A stretch of 64,000 nt of DNA, from assembly GCA_016183655.1 (NCBI GenBank), contig JACPEH010000020.1, positions 1 to 64,000 on the forward strand. Direction: 5' to 3'. The DNA comes from Rhodocyclales bacterium (lineage in GTDB: Bacteria; Pseudomonadota; Gammaproteobacteria; Burkholderiales; Rhodocyclaceae). The notes under the pieces were generated by a model, which made no database searches, was not told the DNA's origin, and was given only the letters and a program-made list of their open reading frames with translations. Made by a program: the position numbers and the translations under genes. The stretch's first letter is position 1. The number at the start of each line of letters is the position of its first letter. Shown piece by piece: positions 16,351-27,300 of the stretch.

Positions 16351-17316
16351 ATGATCAACGCCTTCGAGATCGTCAACGGCCGACTCAAGCAGATTCACGT
16401 CGAATCGCGCGAGGATCTGGCGAAGGCCAAGCCGATCTGGATCGACATCGACTCGCCGACCGAGGAAGAGCGCGACTGGGTGCAGGCGGTCTTCGGCACC
16501 GAGATTCCGGAGGCGGACGAGGTTGGCGACATCGAGGCGTCGGCCCGTTTCTTCCAGGAAGAGAACGGCGAGCTGCACATCCGCTCCGACTTCCTGCTCG
16601 ACGACGACGAGGAGGGCTCGCGCAACGTCCGCGTCGCCTTCATGCTCCGCAACGATGTGCTCTACAGCCTGCACCACGAGGATCTGCCGGTGTTCCGCCT
16701 GGTGCGCATGCGTGCGCGGTTGAAGCCGGGGTCGGTCGCCGACTGCATGGACGTGCTGCTCGACCTCTACGCGACCGACGCCGAGTATTCCGCCGACGCG
16801 CTGGAGGAGGTCTACGAGGCGCTCGAAGCGGTCAGCCGCCACGTGCTGAAGAGCCCGCTGACCGACGAGGACGCCGCCGAGGCGCTGGCCAACATCGCCC
16901 GCGAGGAGGACTTGAACGGGCGCATCCGCCGCAACGTGATGGACACCCGGCGCGCCGTCTCCTTCCTGATGCGCAACCGCCTGCTCACCGCCGACCAGGC
17001 CGAAGAGGCACGGCAGATCCTGCGCGACATCGATTCGCTCGACGGCCACACCTCGTTCCTGTTCGACAAGATCAACTTCCTGATGGATGCGACGGTCGGC
17101 TTCATCAACATCAACCAGAACAAGATCGTGAAGATCTTCTCGGTGGCCTCGGTCGCCTTGCTGCCGCCGACGCTGATCGCCAGCATCTACGGCATGAACT
17201 ACGAGCACATGCCGGAACTGAAGTGGCAGTACGGCTACCCGTTCTCGATCGCGGTGATGGTGGTGTCGGTGGCGCTGCCCTTCTGGTACTTCCGCCGCAA
17301 GGGCTGGCTCAGGTAA
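16351..17316 (+). CDS. corA: CorA-family magnesium/cobalt transporter
   Basis: 321-residue inner-membrane divalent-cation channel. A soluble N-terminal domain (about residues 1-255) is followed by two C-terminal helices; the first ends in the selectivity motif YGMN (near residue 288), with the loop EHMPELKWQYGYPFSI before the second helix. It ends with a positively charged tail (FRRKGWLR). Its own promoter and long leader separate it from mtgA. Confidence 0.95.
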   Translation: MINAFEIVNGRLKQIHVESREDLAKAKPIWIDIDSPTEEERDWVQAVFGTEIPEADEVGDIEASARFFQEENGELHIRSDFLLDDDEEGSRNVRVAFMLRNDVLYSLHHEDLPVFRLVRMRARLKPGSVADCMDVLLDLYATDAEYSADALEEVYEALEAVSRHVLKSPLTDEDAAEALANIAREEDLNGRIRRNVMDTRRAVSFLMRNRLLTADQAEEARQILRDIDSLDGHTSFLFDKINFLMDATVGFININQNKIVKIFSVASVALLPPTLIASIYGMNYEHMPELKWQYGYPFSIAVMVVSVALPFWYFRRKGWLR

Positions 17317-17326
17317 TCAGTCGAAC

Positions 17327-17665
17327 TCAATCGCCCGGCGGCGTCGCCAGCTTCAGGCCGACGATGCCGGCGACGATCAGCGCGATGCAGGCGAGCCGCA
17401 GCGCGTCGCGCGGCTCGTCTAACAGGAAGATGCCGAGGATCGCCGTGCCGACGGCGCCGATGCCGGTCCACACCGCGTAGGCGGTGCCCAGCGGCAGCGC
17501 CTTCAGCGCCAGCCCGAGCAGCACCACCGAGGCGACCATCGCCGCTGCCGTGCCGACCGACGGCCACGGCCGCGAGAAACCCTCGGTGTATTTCAGCCCG
17601 ACTGCCCAACCGATCTCGCACAGCCCGGCGACGAACAGCACCAGCCAGGCGATGCCCTGACTCAT
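17327..17665 (-). CDS. gdx: SMR-family guanidinium exporter (Gdx/SugE)
   Basis: 112 residues with four membrane helices. [23 protein letters not shown] carries the essential Glu and the [12 protein letters not shown] signature of SugE/Gdx proteins as opposed to Emr[18 protein letters not shown] is also diagnostic. Such proteins exchange protons for guanidinium. Its ATG overlaps the hemL stop (ATGA), so it is the last gene of the thiD-thiE-hemL unit. No guanidine riboswitch is near it. Confidence 0.9.
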   Translation of the reverse strand: MSQGIAWLVLFVAGLCEIGWAVGLKYTEGFSRPWPSVGTAAAMVASVVLLGLALKALPLGTAYAVWTGIGAVGTAILGIFLLDEPRDALRLACIALIVAGIVGLKLATPPGD

Positions 17666-18942
17666 TGTCTGGCGAACCAGGCCTCGGCGGCAGCAATCGT
17701 CTCGTCGATGTCGGCGTCGCTGTGCGCCGCCGAGACGAAACCGGCCTCGAAGGCCGACGGCGCGAAATAGTGGCCGGCGTCGAGCATGGCGTGGAAGAAG
17801 CGGTTGAAGGCCTCCTTGTCGCAGGCCATCACCTCGGCGTAGGTCTCGGGACACTTCTTGGCGAAATAAAGGCCGAACATGCCGCCGACCGCCTGTGCGG
17901 CGAAATCGACGCCGTGCTTCTTCGCTGCGGCCACCAGGCCGTCGGTCAGGCGCAGCGTCTTCGCTGCCAGCGCTTCGTAGAATCCGGGCTGGCGGATCAG
18001 CTTCAGCGTCGCCAGGCCGGCGGCCACCGCCACCGGGTTGCCCGACAGCGTGCCCGCCTGATAGACCGGGCCGAGCGGTGCGATCTTTTCCATGATCTCG
18101 CGGCGGCCACCGAAGGCGCCGACCGGCATGCCGCCGCCGATCACCTTGCCGAGCGTGGTCAGGTCGGGAGTGATGCCATAGTAGCCCTGTGCGCACTGCG
18201 GGCCGACGCGGAAGCCGGTCATCACTTCGTCGAAGATCAGCACCGCGCCGTACTGCGTGCACAGGTTGCGCATCGCCTTCAGGAATTCCGGCTTCGGCGC
18301 GATCAGGTTCATGTTGCCGACGACCGGCTCGACGATCACCGCGGCGATGCGGTCCGGATGCTTGGCGAAGGCCTCGGCCAGCTGCTGCGGATCGTTGTAG
18401 TCGAGCACCAGCGTGTGCTGCGCGAGGTCGGCCGGGACGCCGCCCGACGATGGGTTGCCGAAGGTCAGCAGGCCGGAGCCGGCCTTCACCAGCAGGCTGT
18501 CGGAATGGCCGTGGTAGCAGCCCTCGAACTTGATCAGCACGTCGCGGCCGGTGTAGCCGCGGGCCAGCCGGATCGCGCTCATCGTCGCCTCGGTGCCGGA
18601 GGAGACCAGGCGCACCATCTCCATGCTCGGCAGCAGCTCGCAGAGCAGGTCGGCAATCTCGATCTCGGCCTCGGTCGGGGCACCGAACGACAAACCGCGC
18701 GCGGCCGACTCCTGCACCGCCCTGACCACGTCCGGGTGCGCGTGGCCGAGGATCAGTGGGCCCCACGAGCCGACGTAGTCGGTGTAGCGCTTGCCGTCGG
18801 CGTCCCAGGCGTGCGGTCCCTTGCCTTCCTTGAAGAAGCAAGGGAAACCACCGACCGAGCGGAAGGCGCGCACCGGCGAATTGACGCCACCGGGGATGTG
18901 CCGCTGGGCGGCTTCGAAGAGTTGCTGGTTACGCGAAGTCAT
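17662..18942 (-). CDS. hemL: Glutamate-1-semialdehyde 2,1-aminomutase
   Basis: PLP enzyme that makes 5-aminolevulinate in the C5 haem pathway. The 426 residues start [32 protein letters not shown], the normal N-terminus, so longer in-frame starts are rejected. The PLP lysine is in [18 protein letters not shown], and the substrate loop [18 protein letters not shown] is intact. It overlaps thiE by 14 nt and gdx by 4 nt. Confidence 0.97.
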   Translation of the reverse strand: MTSRNQQLFEAAQRHIPGGVNSPVRAFRSVGGFPCFFKEGKGPHAWDADGKRYTDYVGSWGPLILGHAHPDVVRAVQESAARGLSFGAPTEAEIEIADLLCELLPSMEMVRLVSSGTEATMSAIRLARGYTGRDVLIKFEGCYHGHSDSLLVKAGSGLLTFGNPSSGGVPADLAQHTLVLDYNDPQQLAEAFAKHPDRIAAVIVEPVVGNMNLIAPKPEFLKAMRNLCTQYGAVLIFDEVMTGFRVGPQCAQGYYGITPDLTTLGKVIGGGMPVGAFGGRREIMEKIAPLGPVYQAGTLSGNPVAVAAGLATLKLIRQPGFYEALAAKTLRLTDGLVAAAKKHGVDFAAQAVGGMFGLYFAKKCPETYAEVMACDKEAFNRFFHAMLDAGHYFAPSAFEAGFVSAAHSDADIDETIAAAEAWFARQ

Positions 18943-19570
18943 GTCGGGATTCCTCGAACAGGTGTTGATAGGCGGCCGCCTGCCCGGCGATGTCCGGGGC
19001 GGCAAAAAGGTCGGTGATGACGGCGAGCATGGCGGCGCCGGCGGCAATGATGCCGGGGGCGGTGGCCAGCGTGATGCCGCCGATGGCGCAGGCCGGTATG
19101 CCCAGCTCGGTGCGGCAGCGGGCGAACAGATCGAGCGGTGCGCGCACGGCATTCGGTTTGGTCGGCGACGGACAGACGGCACCGAAGGCGACGTAGTCGG
19201 CGCCGGCGGCGACGGCGCGGCGGGCGGCTTCGAAGTCGGCGTAGCACGAGGCGCCGAGCAGCCGGCCGGCGGGCAGCGCACGGCGGGCGGCGGCGAGGTC
19301 GCCGTCGTCGGCGCCGAGGTGCACGCCGTCGGCAGCGACGGCCAGTGCCAGTTCCAGGTCGTCGTTCACGATGAAGCGGGCGCCGTGTTCGCGGCAGAGC
19401 GTGTGCAGCGCCGTGGCGAGGCGCCGGCGGCGGCCGGTGTCGGTGGTCTTGTCGCGGAACTGCAGCAGTCTCGCGCCGCCGGCTAGCGCCGCGCGGGCAT
19501 CGGCGAGCAGGCGGGGCTCGTCCGTTGCTTCCGGCGTGATCGCGTAGAGGCCGCGCAGCTCAGGAGTCAT
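18929..19570 (-). CDS. thiE: Thiamine-phosphate synthase
   Basis: Joins HMP-PP and thiazole phosphate to thiamine phosphate. 213 residues, a TIM barrel with [10 protein letters not shown] (RDK pyrophosphate site), [21 protein letters not shown], and [18 protein letters not shown]. The start [14 protein letters not shown] was chosen because the beta-strand GLYAITPE opens the family fold. It overlaps thiD by 11 nt. Confidence 0.95.
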   Translation of the reverse strand: MTPELRGLYAITPEATDEPRLLADARAALAGGARLLQFRDKTTDTGRRRRLATALHTLCREHGARFIVNDDLELALAVAADGVHLGADDGDLAAARRALPAGRLLGASCYADFEAARRAVAAGADYVAFGAVCPSPTKPNAVRAPLDLFARCRTELGIPACAIGGITLATAPGIIAAGAAMLAVITDLFAAPDIAGQAAAYQHLFEESRHDFA

Positions 19571-20399
19571 CCTGTTCCAGCTCGTCGGCGCGGGCCCAGA
19601 AGAAGCGGTCGGGAATGTACTGCCCCATGCCCGGGCGGAAGCCGTTGGCCAGCGCCTGCCAGGTGTACTCCTGCGCGTCGCGCACGGCGTCGCCGATGTC
19701 CTGGCCATTGGCCAGGTTGGCGGCGATCGCCGAGGCCAGCGTGCAGCCCGAGCCGTGGTAGCTGCCGGCGAGGCGGTCCCAGCGGTCGCTGCGGATCTGG
19801 CCGTTCTCGCCGTAGAGGGTGTTGATCACCTTCGGCGTGTTCTCGTGCGTGCCGGTCACCAGCACATACTCGCAGCCGTAGCTGACCAGCCGCTGGGCGC
19901 AGCTGGCGAGATCCGGCGCTTCCTCGTCGCCGTCTTCCTCGGCCAAGCGGCGGGCCTCCATGCTGTTCGGCGTTAGCACCGTCGTCTGCGGCAGCAGCAT
20001 TTCGCGCATTGCCTCGACCATTTCCTCGGTCGACAGCTCGTCGCCGCGGCCGGAGGCGAGCACCGGGTCGAAGACCAGCGGGATGTCCGGGTAGTCGGCG
20101 AGGATCTCGGCGATCACCGCGATGTTCTCGACGCTGCCCAGGAGGCCGATCTTGAAGGCCGCCACCGGCATGTCTTCGAGCACGGCGCGCGCCTGGTCCT
20201 CGATCCAGTCGGCATCAAGCGCATGCACCGCCTCGACGCCGAGGGTGTCCTGGACGGTGATCGCGGTGATCACCGACAGCGGGTGGCAGCCCATCGAGGA
20301 GAGGGTCATCAGGTCGGCCTGCACGCCGGCGCCGCCGGACGGGTCGCTGGCGGCGAAGGTGAGGACGATGGGCGGGAGCAGTCGGGGGTTCTGGTTCAT
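19560..20399 (-). CDS. thiD: Hydroxymethylpyrimidine/phosphomethylpyrimidine kinase
   Basis: Phosphorylates HMP and HMP-P for thiamine synthesis. 279 residues of the ribokinase fold: [38 protein letters not shown] at the N-terminus, KIGLLGS, and the ATP/anion-hole motif [17 protein letters not shown]. First gene of the thiD-thiE-hemL-gdx operon. No TPP riboswitch fits in the short gap to the divergent rubredoxin gene. Confidence 0.95.
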   Translation of the reverse strand: MNQNPRLLPPIVLTFAASDPSGGAGVQADLMTLSSMGCHPLSVITAITVQDTLGVEAVHALDADWIEDQARAVLEDMPVAAFKIGLLGSVENIAVIAEILADYPDIPLVFDPVLASGRGDELSTEEMVEAMREMLLPQTTVLTPNSMEARRLAEEDGDEEAPDLASCAQRLVSYGCEYVLVTGTHENTPKVINTLYGENGQIRSDRWDRLAGSYHGSGCTLASAIAANLANGQDIGDAVRDAQEYTWQALANGFRPGMGQYIPDRFFWARADELEQDDS

Positions 20400-20425
20400 G
20401 CTTTTGGTTCATGCGCGGCGCCGGC

Positions 20426-20455
20426 TTGGCACGGCAAAAGCGGTTTGGCTAGAAT
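20426..20455 (+). promoter_or_regulatory. Rubredoxin promoter
   Basis: TTGGCA (20426-20431), 18-bp spacer, TAGAAT (20450-20455), with the ATG 31 nt further on. Confidence 0.55.
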
Positions 20456-20486
20456 CGCCGATTCTACCCGATTCGCTGCCCCGCCA

Positions 20487-20675
20487 ATGAACTCTCCGAC
20501 CGCCGCGCTGCCCCGCACCTGGATGTGCCAGGTTTGCGGCTGGATCTATGACGAGGCGGCCGGCGCGCCGGACGAAGGTATTCCACCGGGAACCCGCTGG
20601 GAGGATCTGCCGATCAACTGGGTCTGCCCGGAGTGCGGGGCGCGCAAGGAAGATTTCGAAATGATCGAAATCTGA
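20487..20675 (+). CDS. rubA: Rubredoxin
   Basis: 62-residue one-iron electron carrier. Two Cys pairs bind the iron: CQVCGWIYDEAAG and CPECGARKEDFEMIEI, with the usual PPGTRWEDLPINW loop between. The ATG at 20487 gives the normal length. Divergent from thiD. Confidence 0.96.
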   Translation: MNSPTAALPRTWMCQVCGWIYDEAAGAPDEGIPPGTRWEDLPINWVCPECGARKEDFEMIEI

Positions 20676-20769
20676 GTCATTTACGGTATAGTTGAATGCA
20701 ATTATTTCGGCGCCGGCCCGGAAAACAGGCGAAAAAACACAGATTATCCGGCGCCCATGGAGGAAGGAA

Positions 20770-21168
20770 TTGGCTGAAGCTGCAAACCTGCGCGGCGTCA
20801 AGGTCATGGTGATCGACGACAGCAACACCATCCGGCGCAGCGCCGAGATCTTTCTGGTGCAGGCCGGATGCCAGGTTCTGCTCGCCGAGGACGGTTTCGA
20901 TGCGCTGGCGAAGATCGCCGACCATCAGCCGGACATCATTTTCTGCGACATCATGATGCCCCGCCTCGACGGCTACCAGACCTGCGCACTGATCAAGAAG
21001 AATCCCCGTTTCCGCGCCACGCCGGTGATCATGCTGTCCTCCAAGGACGGCCTGTTCGACCGCGCCCGCGGCCGCATGGTCGGCTCCGACCAGTACCTCA
21101 CCAAACCGTTTACCAAAGACAGCCTGCTGCAGGCGGTTGCGAGCTTCGCGCCGCAGCCGGTTCAGTGA
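20770..21168 (+). CDS. pilG: Twitching-motility response regulator PilG
   Basis: 132-residue single-domain CheY-like regulator. Acid pocket in VMVIDDSNTIRRS, phospho-Asp in IIFCDIMMPRLDGYQT, Lys in YLTKPFTKDSL. The TTG start at 20770 is supported by a strong GGAGGAAGG placed 5 nt before it and gives the family length; an ATG at 20692 would add 26 unrelated residues. In Pseudomonas, phospho-PilG promotes pilus extension and cAMP signalling. First gene of the Pil-Chp operon. Confidence 0.93.
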   Translation: MAEAANLRGVKVMVIDDSNTIRRSAEIFLVQAGCQVLLAEDGFDALAKIADHQPDIIFCDIMMPRLDGYQTCALIKKNPRFRATPVIMLSSKDGLFDRARGRMVGSDQYLTKPFTKDSLLQAVASFAPQPVQ

Positions 21169-21205
21169 CAAGACTCGCATCAAACGCAATCATCGGAGTA
21201 ACAGC

Positions 21206-21568
21206 ATGCCCGTGAAGAAAATTCTCGTCGTCGACGATTCCCCCACCGAACGCCATTTCCTGGTCGAGTTGCTGAGCAAGAACGGCTACCAGGTGGTCAC
21301 CGCCGAAAGCGGTGAAGAAGGGATCACCAAGGCCAAGGCCGAGCTGCCGGACCTCGTCATCATGGATGTGGTCATGCCCGGCCTGAACGGCTACCAGGCG
21401 ACGCGCACGCTGACCCGCGACGACGACACCAAGAATATCCCGGTTTTCGTGTGCACCACCAAGAGCCAGGAAACCGACAAGATCTGGGGCCTGCGCCAGG
21501 GCGCCCAGGACTACCTGGTGAAACCGGTCAATCCGGACGAACTGCTGGCCAAGATCGCCGCCCTCTGA
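21206..21568 (+). CDS. pilH: Twitching-motility response regulator PilH
   Basis: 120-residue receiver domain: ILVVDDSPTERHFL, phospho-Asp in LVIMDVVMPGLNGYQ, and YLVKPVNPDEL. In the Pil-Chp pathway PilH opposes PilG and acts on retraction or as a phosphate sink. 37 bp downstream of pilG. Confidence 0.95.
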   Translation: MPVKKILVVDDSPTERHFLVELLSKNGYQVVTAESGEEGITKAKAELPDLVIMDVVMPGLNGYQATRTLTRDDDTKNIPVFVCTTKSQETDKIWGLRQGAQDYLVKPVNPDELLAKIAAL

Positions 21569-21581
21569 GCCGCGCGCAGGC

Positions 21582-22094
21582 ATGGCGAAGAAGATCAGCC
21601 TCCGGGAGTTCCAGGAACACCTGGCCGCCCGCCTGACCAGCGCGGCGAAGGGGCAGGCTACCTCCGCCTTGCTCGGCGTGCAGGCAGGCAACGACTACTG
21701 GCTGCTCAACCTGTCCGATTCGGGCGAGATCGTCCCGCTGCCGCCGCTGGCGCCGGTGCCGCTGACGCGGCCGTGGTTCGCCGGCATCGCCAACATCCGC
21801 GGCAACCTCTACTCGGTCGCTGATTTCTCGGCCTTCCGCGGCGGCGAGCCGACGCCGACCAACGCCGCCTCCCGGCTGCTGCTGGTCGGCACCCGTCACG
21901 GCAGCAATGCCGCATTGCTGGTGACGCGGATGCTCGGGCTGAAAAATCCGGAGCAATTCACCCCGGCCGCCGAGGTAACCGACGGTCGCCCGTGGGAGAC
22001 GGAGCGACTGGTCGACGCCGACGGCCGCGAATGGAAGAAGCTTAACGTTCGCGCGCTGCTGACCGACCCCGATTTCATGGAGATCGGCGCCTGA
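21582..22094 (+). CDS. pilI: CheW-like adaptor PilI
   Basis: 170-residue CheW domain that couples the PilJ receptor to the ChpA kinase. [26 protein letters not shown] is the first CheW strand set and [21 protein letters not shown] the conserved G-x-x-N-x-R-G turn. 13 bp after pilH. Confidence 0.92.
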   Translation: MAKKISLREFQEHLAARLTSAAKGQATSALLGVQAGNDYWLLNLSDSGEIVPLPPLAPVPLTRPWFAGIANIRGNLYSVADFSAFRGGEPTPTNAASRLLLVGTRHGSNAALLVTRMLGLKNPEQFTPAAEVTDGRPWETERLVDADGREWKKLNVRALLTDPDFMEIGA

Positions 22095-22155
22095 GTCAAC
22101 GCTCGGCGACTCCCGATCCAACGATACGCACAGAGAAAATAACAGGAGACAATTC

Positions 22156-24321
22156 ATGGCGTTCAAGTTGAACCTGCCTGGCTTCGGAGGAGGCCAGAAA
22201 GCTGGCGCAGCGGATCAGACGATTTCCGCGCCAACCGTCATGGATGGCGGCAAGGCCGCGAAGGGGAAGAAGGGGGCCGCATTGGGCCTGCTCAGCCAGT
22301 ATCCGGTCATCAAGCAGCTGCAGATCCTCGGCGGCGCGCTGCTGCTGGCGATGATCATGCTGATTGCGCTGATCTATCACGACAACCGCGATTCTGCCTA
22401 CGGTACCGCTTACATTGCGGCGTCCGGTGAAATGCGCATGCTCTCGCAACGACTGGCCAAGGCGTCGACGCTGGCCTTGCAGGGCAATCCGGGTGCCTTC
22501 AAGCAGCTGCGCGATTCGCGCGACCGCTTTTCGCAACTGATCGAACGCCTGACCAACGGCGGCGAGATCAACGAGGTCAGCGTGCCGCCGTCTCCCGATG
22601 CCGCGCAGGAGTCGTTGAAGGCGCTGACCGAAGAATGGGCGAAGACCGACAAGAACGCCGGTCAGCTGATGGAGATGGAGAAGAACCTGATCGCCCTCGG
22701 CAACGACGTGGCGACGATCAACAACAAGAACCCGCAGCTGCTGGAGCAGGCCGAGCAGGTCGCCGCGCTGAAGCTGCAGGCCGGCGGCGGGACGCGCGAG
22801 GTCGTCGCCGCCAACCAGTTGGTGATGCTGACGCAGCGCGTGGCGAAGAACGCCTCGGCGCTGCTCGTCGGTGACGCCATCGACCCGGAGGTCGCCTTCC
22901 TCCTCGGCAAGGATACGAATACTTTCCGCGACCTGCTGCAAGCCCTGAGCCGGGGCAGCGAAACGTTGCGCATCAGCGCCACCGTCGACGCCGACACCCG
23001 GCAGAAGCTCGGCGAACTGGAAGCGACCTTCAAGGACTACCAGGGCGCCGTCGGCGGCATTCTCGGCTCAATGCAGCGGCTGGTGCTGGCGAAACAGGCC
23101 GGCGCCAACATCTTCCGCGATTCGGAAGAGCTGCTGGCGGCGACCGACAAACTGGCTTCCGCCTATCAGGGGCTGCTGGCGGAACGCGCCGGCTACGTGC
23201 TCTTCCTGGTGATTCTCGGTACGCTGGTGGTGGTGATCCTCGGCCTGATGGCCAAGGTCTACCTCGACGACTCGGCGCGCCGTGCGGCCGAGGCCGAGCA
23301 GAGCCGTCAGGAAACCGAGCGCGTCAACCGCACCAACCAGGACGCCATTCTGCGGCTGATGAACGAACTGGGCGACCTCGCCGACGGCGACCTGACCGTT
23401 ACCGCGACCGTGTCCGAGGACATCACCGGCGCCATCGCCGACTCGATCAACTACACGATCGAGGAACTGCGCGTGCTGGTCGGCCGCATCAACGACGCTG
23501 CCGGCCGCGTGACGCAGGCGACCGAGATCGCCCAGCAGACATCGGCCGAACTGCTCGCCGCTGCCGAGAAACAGTCGGAGGAAATTCAGGACGCCGGCCG
23601 CTCGGCGCTGGACATGGCGCGCTCGATGACCCAGGTGTCGTCGAACGCCAACCAGTCGGCGCAGGTTGCGCGCCAGTCGCTGGCCGCCGCCGAGAAGGGC
23701 GCGGTCGCCGTGCAGGACTCGATCAAGGGCATGAACGAAATCCGCGAGCAGATCCAGGAAACGTCGAAGCGGATCAAGCGCCTCGGCGAATCGTCGCAGG
23801 AGATCGGCGAAATCGTCGAACTGATTTCTGACATTACCGAGCAGACCAACGTGCTCGCCTTGAACGCCGCCATCCAGGCGGCTTCCGCCGGCGACGCCGG
23901 GCGCGGCTTTACGGTGGTTGCCGAGGAGGTGCAGCGGCTGGCCGAGCGCTCCGCAGAAGCGACGAAGCAGATTGCGGCGATCGTGAAGACCATTCAGACC
24001 GACACGCAGGATGCGGTGTCCGCGATGGAACAGTCGACGCAGGGTGTGGTTGAAGGGGCCAAGCTGTCCGATGCCGCCGGCCAGGCGCTGGCGGAGATCG
24101 GCGACGTGTCGAAGAGCCTTGCCGGCCTGATTGAGAACATCTCCGCCGACACGCAGAAGCAGGCCCAGTCGGCGACCGGCGTGGCGAGCAAGATGCAGGA
24201 GATCCTGCGCGTCACCGAGCAGGCCACCGCGGGTACGCAGCGCACCGCCGAGGCGGTCGGCGAGCTGGCCGGACTGGCCACGGAACTGAAGGGTTCGGTT
24301 GCCGGCTTCAAGGTCGCCTGA
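22156..24321 (+). CDS. pilJ: Methyl-accepting chemotaxis receptor PilJ
   Basis: 721-residue inner-membrane receptor. TM1 at about residues 45-72 ([21 protein letters not shown]), a periplasmic PilJ-type sensory domain to about 345, TM2 ([22 protein letters not shown]), a HAMP region and a cytoplasmic signalling coil whose hairpin tip reads [27 protein letters not shown] (near residue 570). No pilK or other methyltransferase gene follows it. Confidence 0.94.
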   Translation: MAFKLNLPGFGGGQKAGAADQTISAPTVMDGGKAAKGKKGAALGLLSQYPVIKQLQILGGALLLAMIMLIALIYHDNRDSAYGTAYIAASGEMRMLSQRLAKASTLALQGNPGAFKQLRDSRDRFSQLIERLTNGGEINEVSVPPSPDAAQESLKALTEEWAKTDKNAGQLMEMEKNLIALGNDVATINNKNPQLLEQAEQVAALKLQAGGGTREVVAANQLVMLTQRVAKNASALLVGDAIDPEVAFLLGKDTNTFRDLLQALSRGSETLRISATVDADTRQKLGELEATFKDYQGAVGGILGSMQRLVLAKQAGANIFRDSEELLAATDKLASAYQGLLAERAGYVLFLVILGTLVVVILGLMAKVYLDDSARRAAEAEQSRQETERVNRTNQDAILRLMNELGDLADGDLTVTATVSEDITGAIADSINYTIEELRVLVGRINDAAGRVTQATEIAQQTSAELLAAAEKQSEEIQDAGRSALDMARSMTQVSSNANQSAQVARQSLAAAEKGAVAVQDSIKGMNEIREQIQETSKRIKRLGESSQEIGEIVELISDITEQTNVLALNAAIQAASAGDAGRGFTVVAEEVQRLAERSAEATKQIAAIVKTIQTDTQDAVSAMEQSTQGVVEGAKLSDAAGQALAEIGDVSKSLAGLIENISADTQKQAQSATGVASKMQEILRVTEQATAGTQRTAEAVGELAGLATELKGSVAGFKVA

Positions 24322-24360
24322 GCGGCCGCGGCAAGACCCGTAGAGGAGAGATAAACCCGC

Positions 24361-27300
24361 ATGAACGCCGCGACGGAATTCGACGTCGGCCCGCTGACCT
24401 GGGTCAAGAGCGAGATCGACCTGGCGCTGGAGCGTGCCGGCGAGGCACTTCGGCAGTTCACTGCCGGCGGCGACGCTACCCAGCTCAAGTTTGCCCGCAC
24501 GCACCTGCACCAAGTGCGCGGCGCATTGGCCATCGTCGGCCTGGACGGCGTGACGCAGTTCGTTGACGGCCTGGAAGGATTGCTCGACGACTTCGAGCAG
24601 CAGAAAGTCGCCCCCGAGGCCGAGCGCATCGCCTTGGTGCTGCGCGCGCTTGATGCCGTGCACCATTATCTCGACGACCTGGTCAATGGCGAGCCGAACC
24701 AGCCGCTGCGACTGCTGCCGATCTATGGCGAAATCCTCGCCGCCCGCGGGCAGACGCGGATTTCCGCGACCGACCTGTTCTTCCCCGATCTGTCGCTGCG
24801 CCCGCCGCGGCGGGCGGCGGCGCAGCCGCTGTCGCGCGACGAGCTGCTGCAGCTGCTGCGTGCGCAGCGTGCCCGCTTCCAGCGCGGCCTGCTCGCCTGG
24901 CTGCGCAATCCCGCCGACCGCAACGGCATCGCCGAAATGCTCGACGTCACGCGCAAGGTCGAGGCGACGCAGGAGCTCGCTGCGGCCCGCGCCTTCTGGT
25001 GGGTCGCCGCCGGCATGCTGACGGCCTTGGCGGAAGGCCGGCTGCCCGTCGCGGTGGACGTCAAGCAGCTCTGCGCCCGCATCGACCTGCAGATCCGCCG
25101 TCTGATCGAAGGCTCGAAGAACGTCGCCGAGCGCTTGATGCGCGATGCCCTCTACTATGTCGCCCAGGCCGAGGAAGGCGAGGCGGGCGACGGTCTGGTC
25201 CGCCAGATCAAGGACACCTACCAACTGCAGTCGTTGCTGCCCTCACGCCAGGCCGGGGCGGCGGCGCCGCAGGAATCGCTGCGCCGCCGTCTGCGCGAGA
25301 CCATTGCCGCCGCCGAGGAGTCCTGGAACAAGTTCTGTGCCGGCACCGCGCAGTCGCTGCCCGTTTTCCGCGACCACGCGGCCAGCGTGCAGCAGATCAT
25401 CGAACAGCTCGGCCATACCGACTATCGTCGTCTGGCCCAGGCCATCGCGAACGCCGCCGGCTGGCTGGCGGAAAAGCCCTCGCGGCACAGCGAGGCGCTG
25501 GCGATGGAGATCGCGACGGCGATCCTGCTGGCGCAGAACGCCCAGGAAAACTTCACCCGTCTCGGCGCCGATTTCGCCCATCAGGTCGACGTGATGGTCG
25601 CCCGCCTGCACGGTTTCCTCGCCGACAACCCGCCCGGGCCCGGCTCCGAGGTGCCGCTGCTCGACGAGATGTCGCGCCAGGCGCAGGAGAAGCTGCTGAT
25701 CGGCCAGGTCGCCAAGGAAATCCAGAGCAACCTGGCGCAGATCGAGCAGGTCCTCGACGGCTTCTTCCGCGATGCCGACAAGCGCGGCGACTTGGTCGGA
25801 CTCGATGCGCCGCTGCACCAGATCGTCGGTGCGCTGATGATCATGGGCCAGAACGCCGCAGTCGATACGCTGCGCGAATGCGAGGAAGAAATCCATCGTT
25901 TTGCGTCGGCCGATTACGTGCCGCAGGAAGCCGATTTCGAACGGGTCGCCGACCGCCTGTCGGCACTCGGCTTCTTCATCGATTCGATGCAGCACGGCGC
26001 GACCGACTTCGCCGAATTTACGCGCACGATGACAGCGGTGCCTGTCGAGGCCGAAGAGGAAGCCGCGGAAAGCAGCGTCGAGCAGGAGCTGGAGCAGGCC
26101 AAGCGGGAAACGCAGGCGCTGCTGCAGGCGTACAAGGAACAGCCGGCCGACGAAGGCCTCCGCCAGGAACTGAAACAGAACCTGGAAACGTTGAAGCAGG
26201 ATGCCGACCTCGTCGCCGACAGCGCGCTCGGTCAGCAGGCCAAGGCGGCGCTGTCGGCGCTCGATTCGGGCGCCGCGCCGGCCGTCGACGAAGCCCTCGC
26301 CGGGCTGCGCCCGCAGGCGGCCGAGGCGCCGGCGCCCTCCGCCCAGACGCTGCAGTTGGCGCAGGCCGATGAGGACGAACTCGATGCCGAACTGCTGGCG
26401 ATCTTCATCGAGGAAGCGAAGGAGGTGCTGGAGGCGATCGGCACCAACCTCGCGCTGCTGCAGGAGCAGCCCCACAACGCCGAGGTGCTCACTAACATCC
26501 GCCGCTCCTTCCACACGCTCAAGGGTTCGGGCCGCATGGTCGGCTTGCGCGATCTTGGTGAGGTGGCCTGGGCGCTCGAGCAGGTGTTGAACTTGTGGCT
26601 GCGCCAGGAACTGGAGCTGACGCAGCAGGTGTTCGAGATGATCGGCGAAGCGCACCGCGTGTTCGCCGAGTGGGTGGCGCATCTGGAAGAACGCAGCCTG
26701 CCGATCCCCGATGCCGGTGCGCTGGTTGCGCTGGCCGAGTCGCTGCGTATCGGCGGCGAAGCGCCGGTGCCGGCCGCGGCGCCGGAAATCGTTGCACTAG
26801 CGCCGGTCGTCCCGGAAGCGGCTGCGCCTGCCGACGACGAAACGTTCGACGGCGCCGAGTCGACAGTGGTCCTCGGCGATCTCGCTGCCACTGTGGAATC
26901 GCCGGCGGCGGAGTCCGAGATGCCGGAAGGCATCGAGATGCCGCCGCTCGATCTCGGCGATGCGTTCTCGATCGAATTGCCGGTCGTCGAAGAAGCGCCG
27001 TTGCCGGAGGTGCTCGAACTGCCGGCTGGCGACGAGGAGCCGATGACGGCTACCGTCGTGCTCGGCAATTTCGGACAACGGGTGCCGGAGCCGAGCGTCG
27101 AGAGCATCGACATGATTTCGCTGCCGGAGGGCGAGGAGCTTCTCGCCGGCGATGCGCTGCCGCCGGAACGGGTCGAAATCACTGCCGAGGCGCTACCCGA
27201 ACTGCCGGAAATGACCGAACCGCCGGCCGTTGAGCTGCCGCCGGCTGAATTCGGCGAACCGGAGGTGGCGCTGATCGAGGCCCCCCTGGCCGAAGTCATC

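Noticed and set aside
16212..17480. Plus-strand frame starting MVRFPGLSPHPHS inside the corA leader, considered as a Pro-rich leader peptide like MgtL
   Set aside because: It has no stop before corA and runs through corA in another frame; the AGGG before its ATG is too close to serve as a ribosome site. A short leader peptide is not supported.
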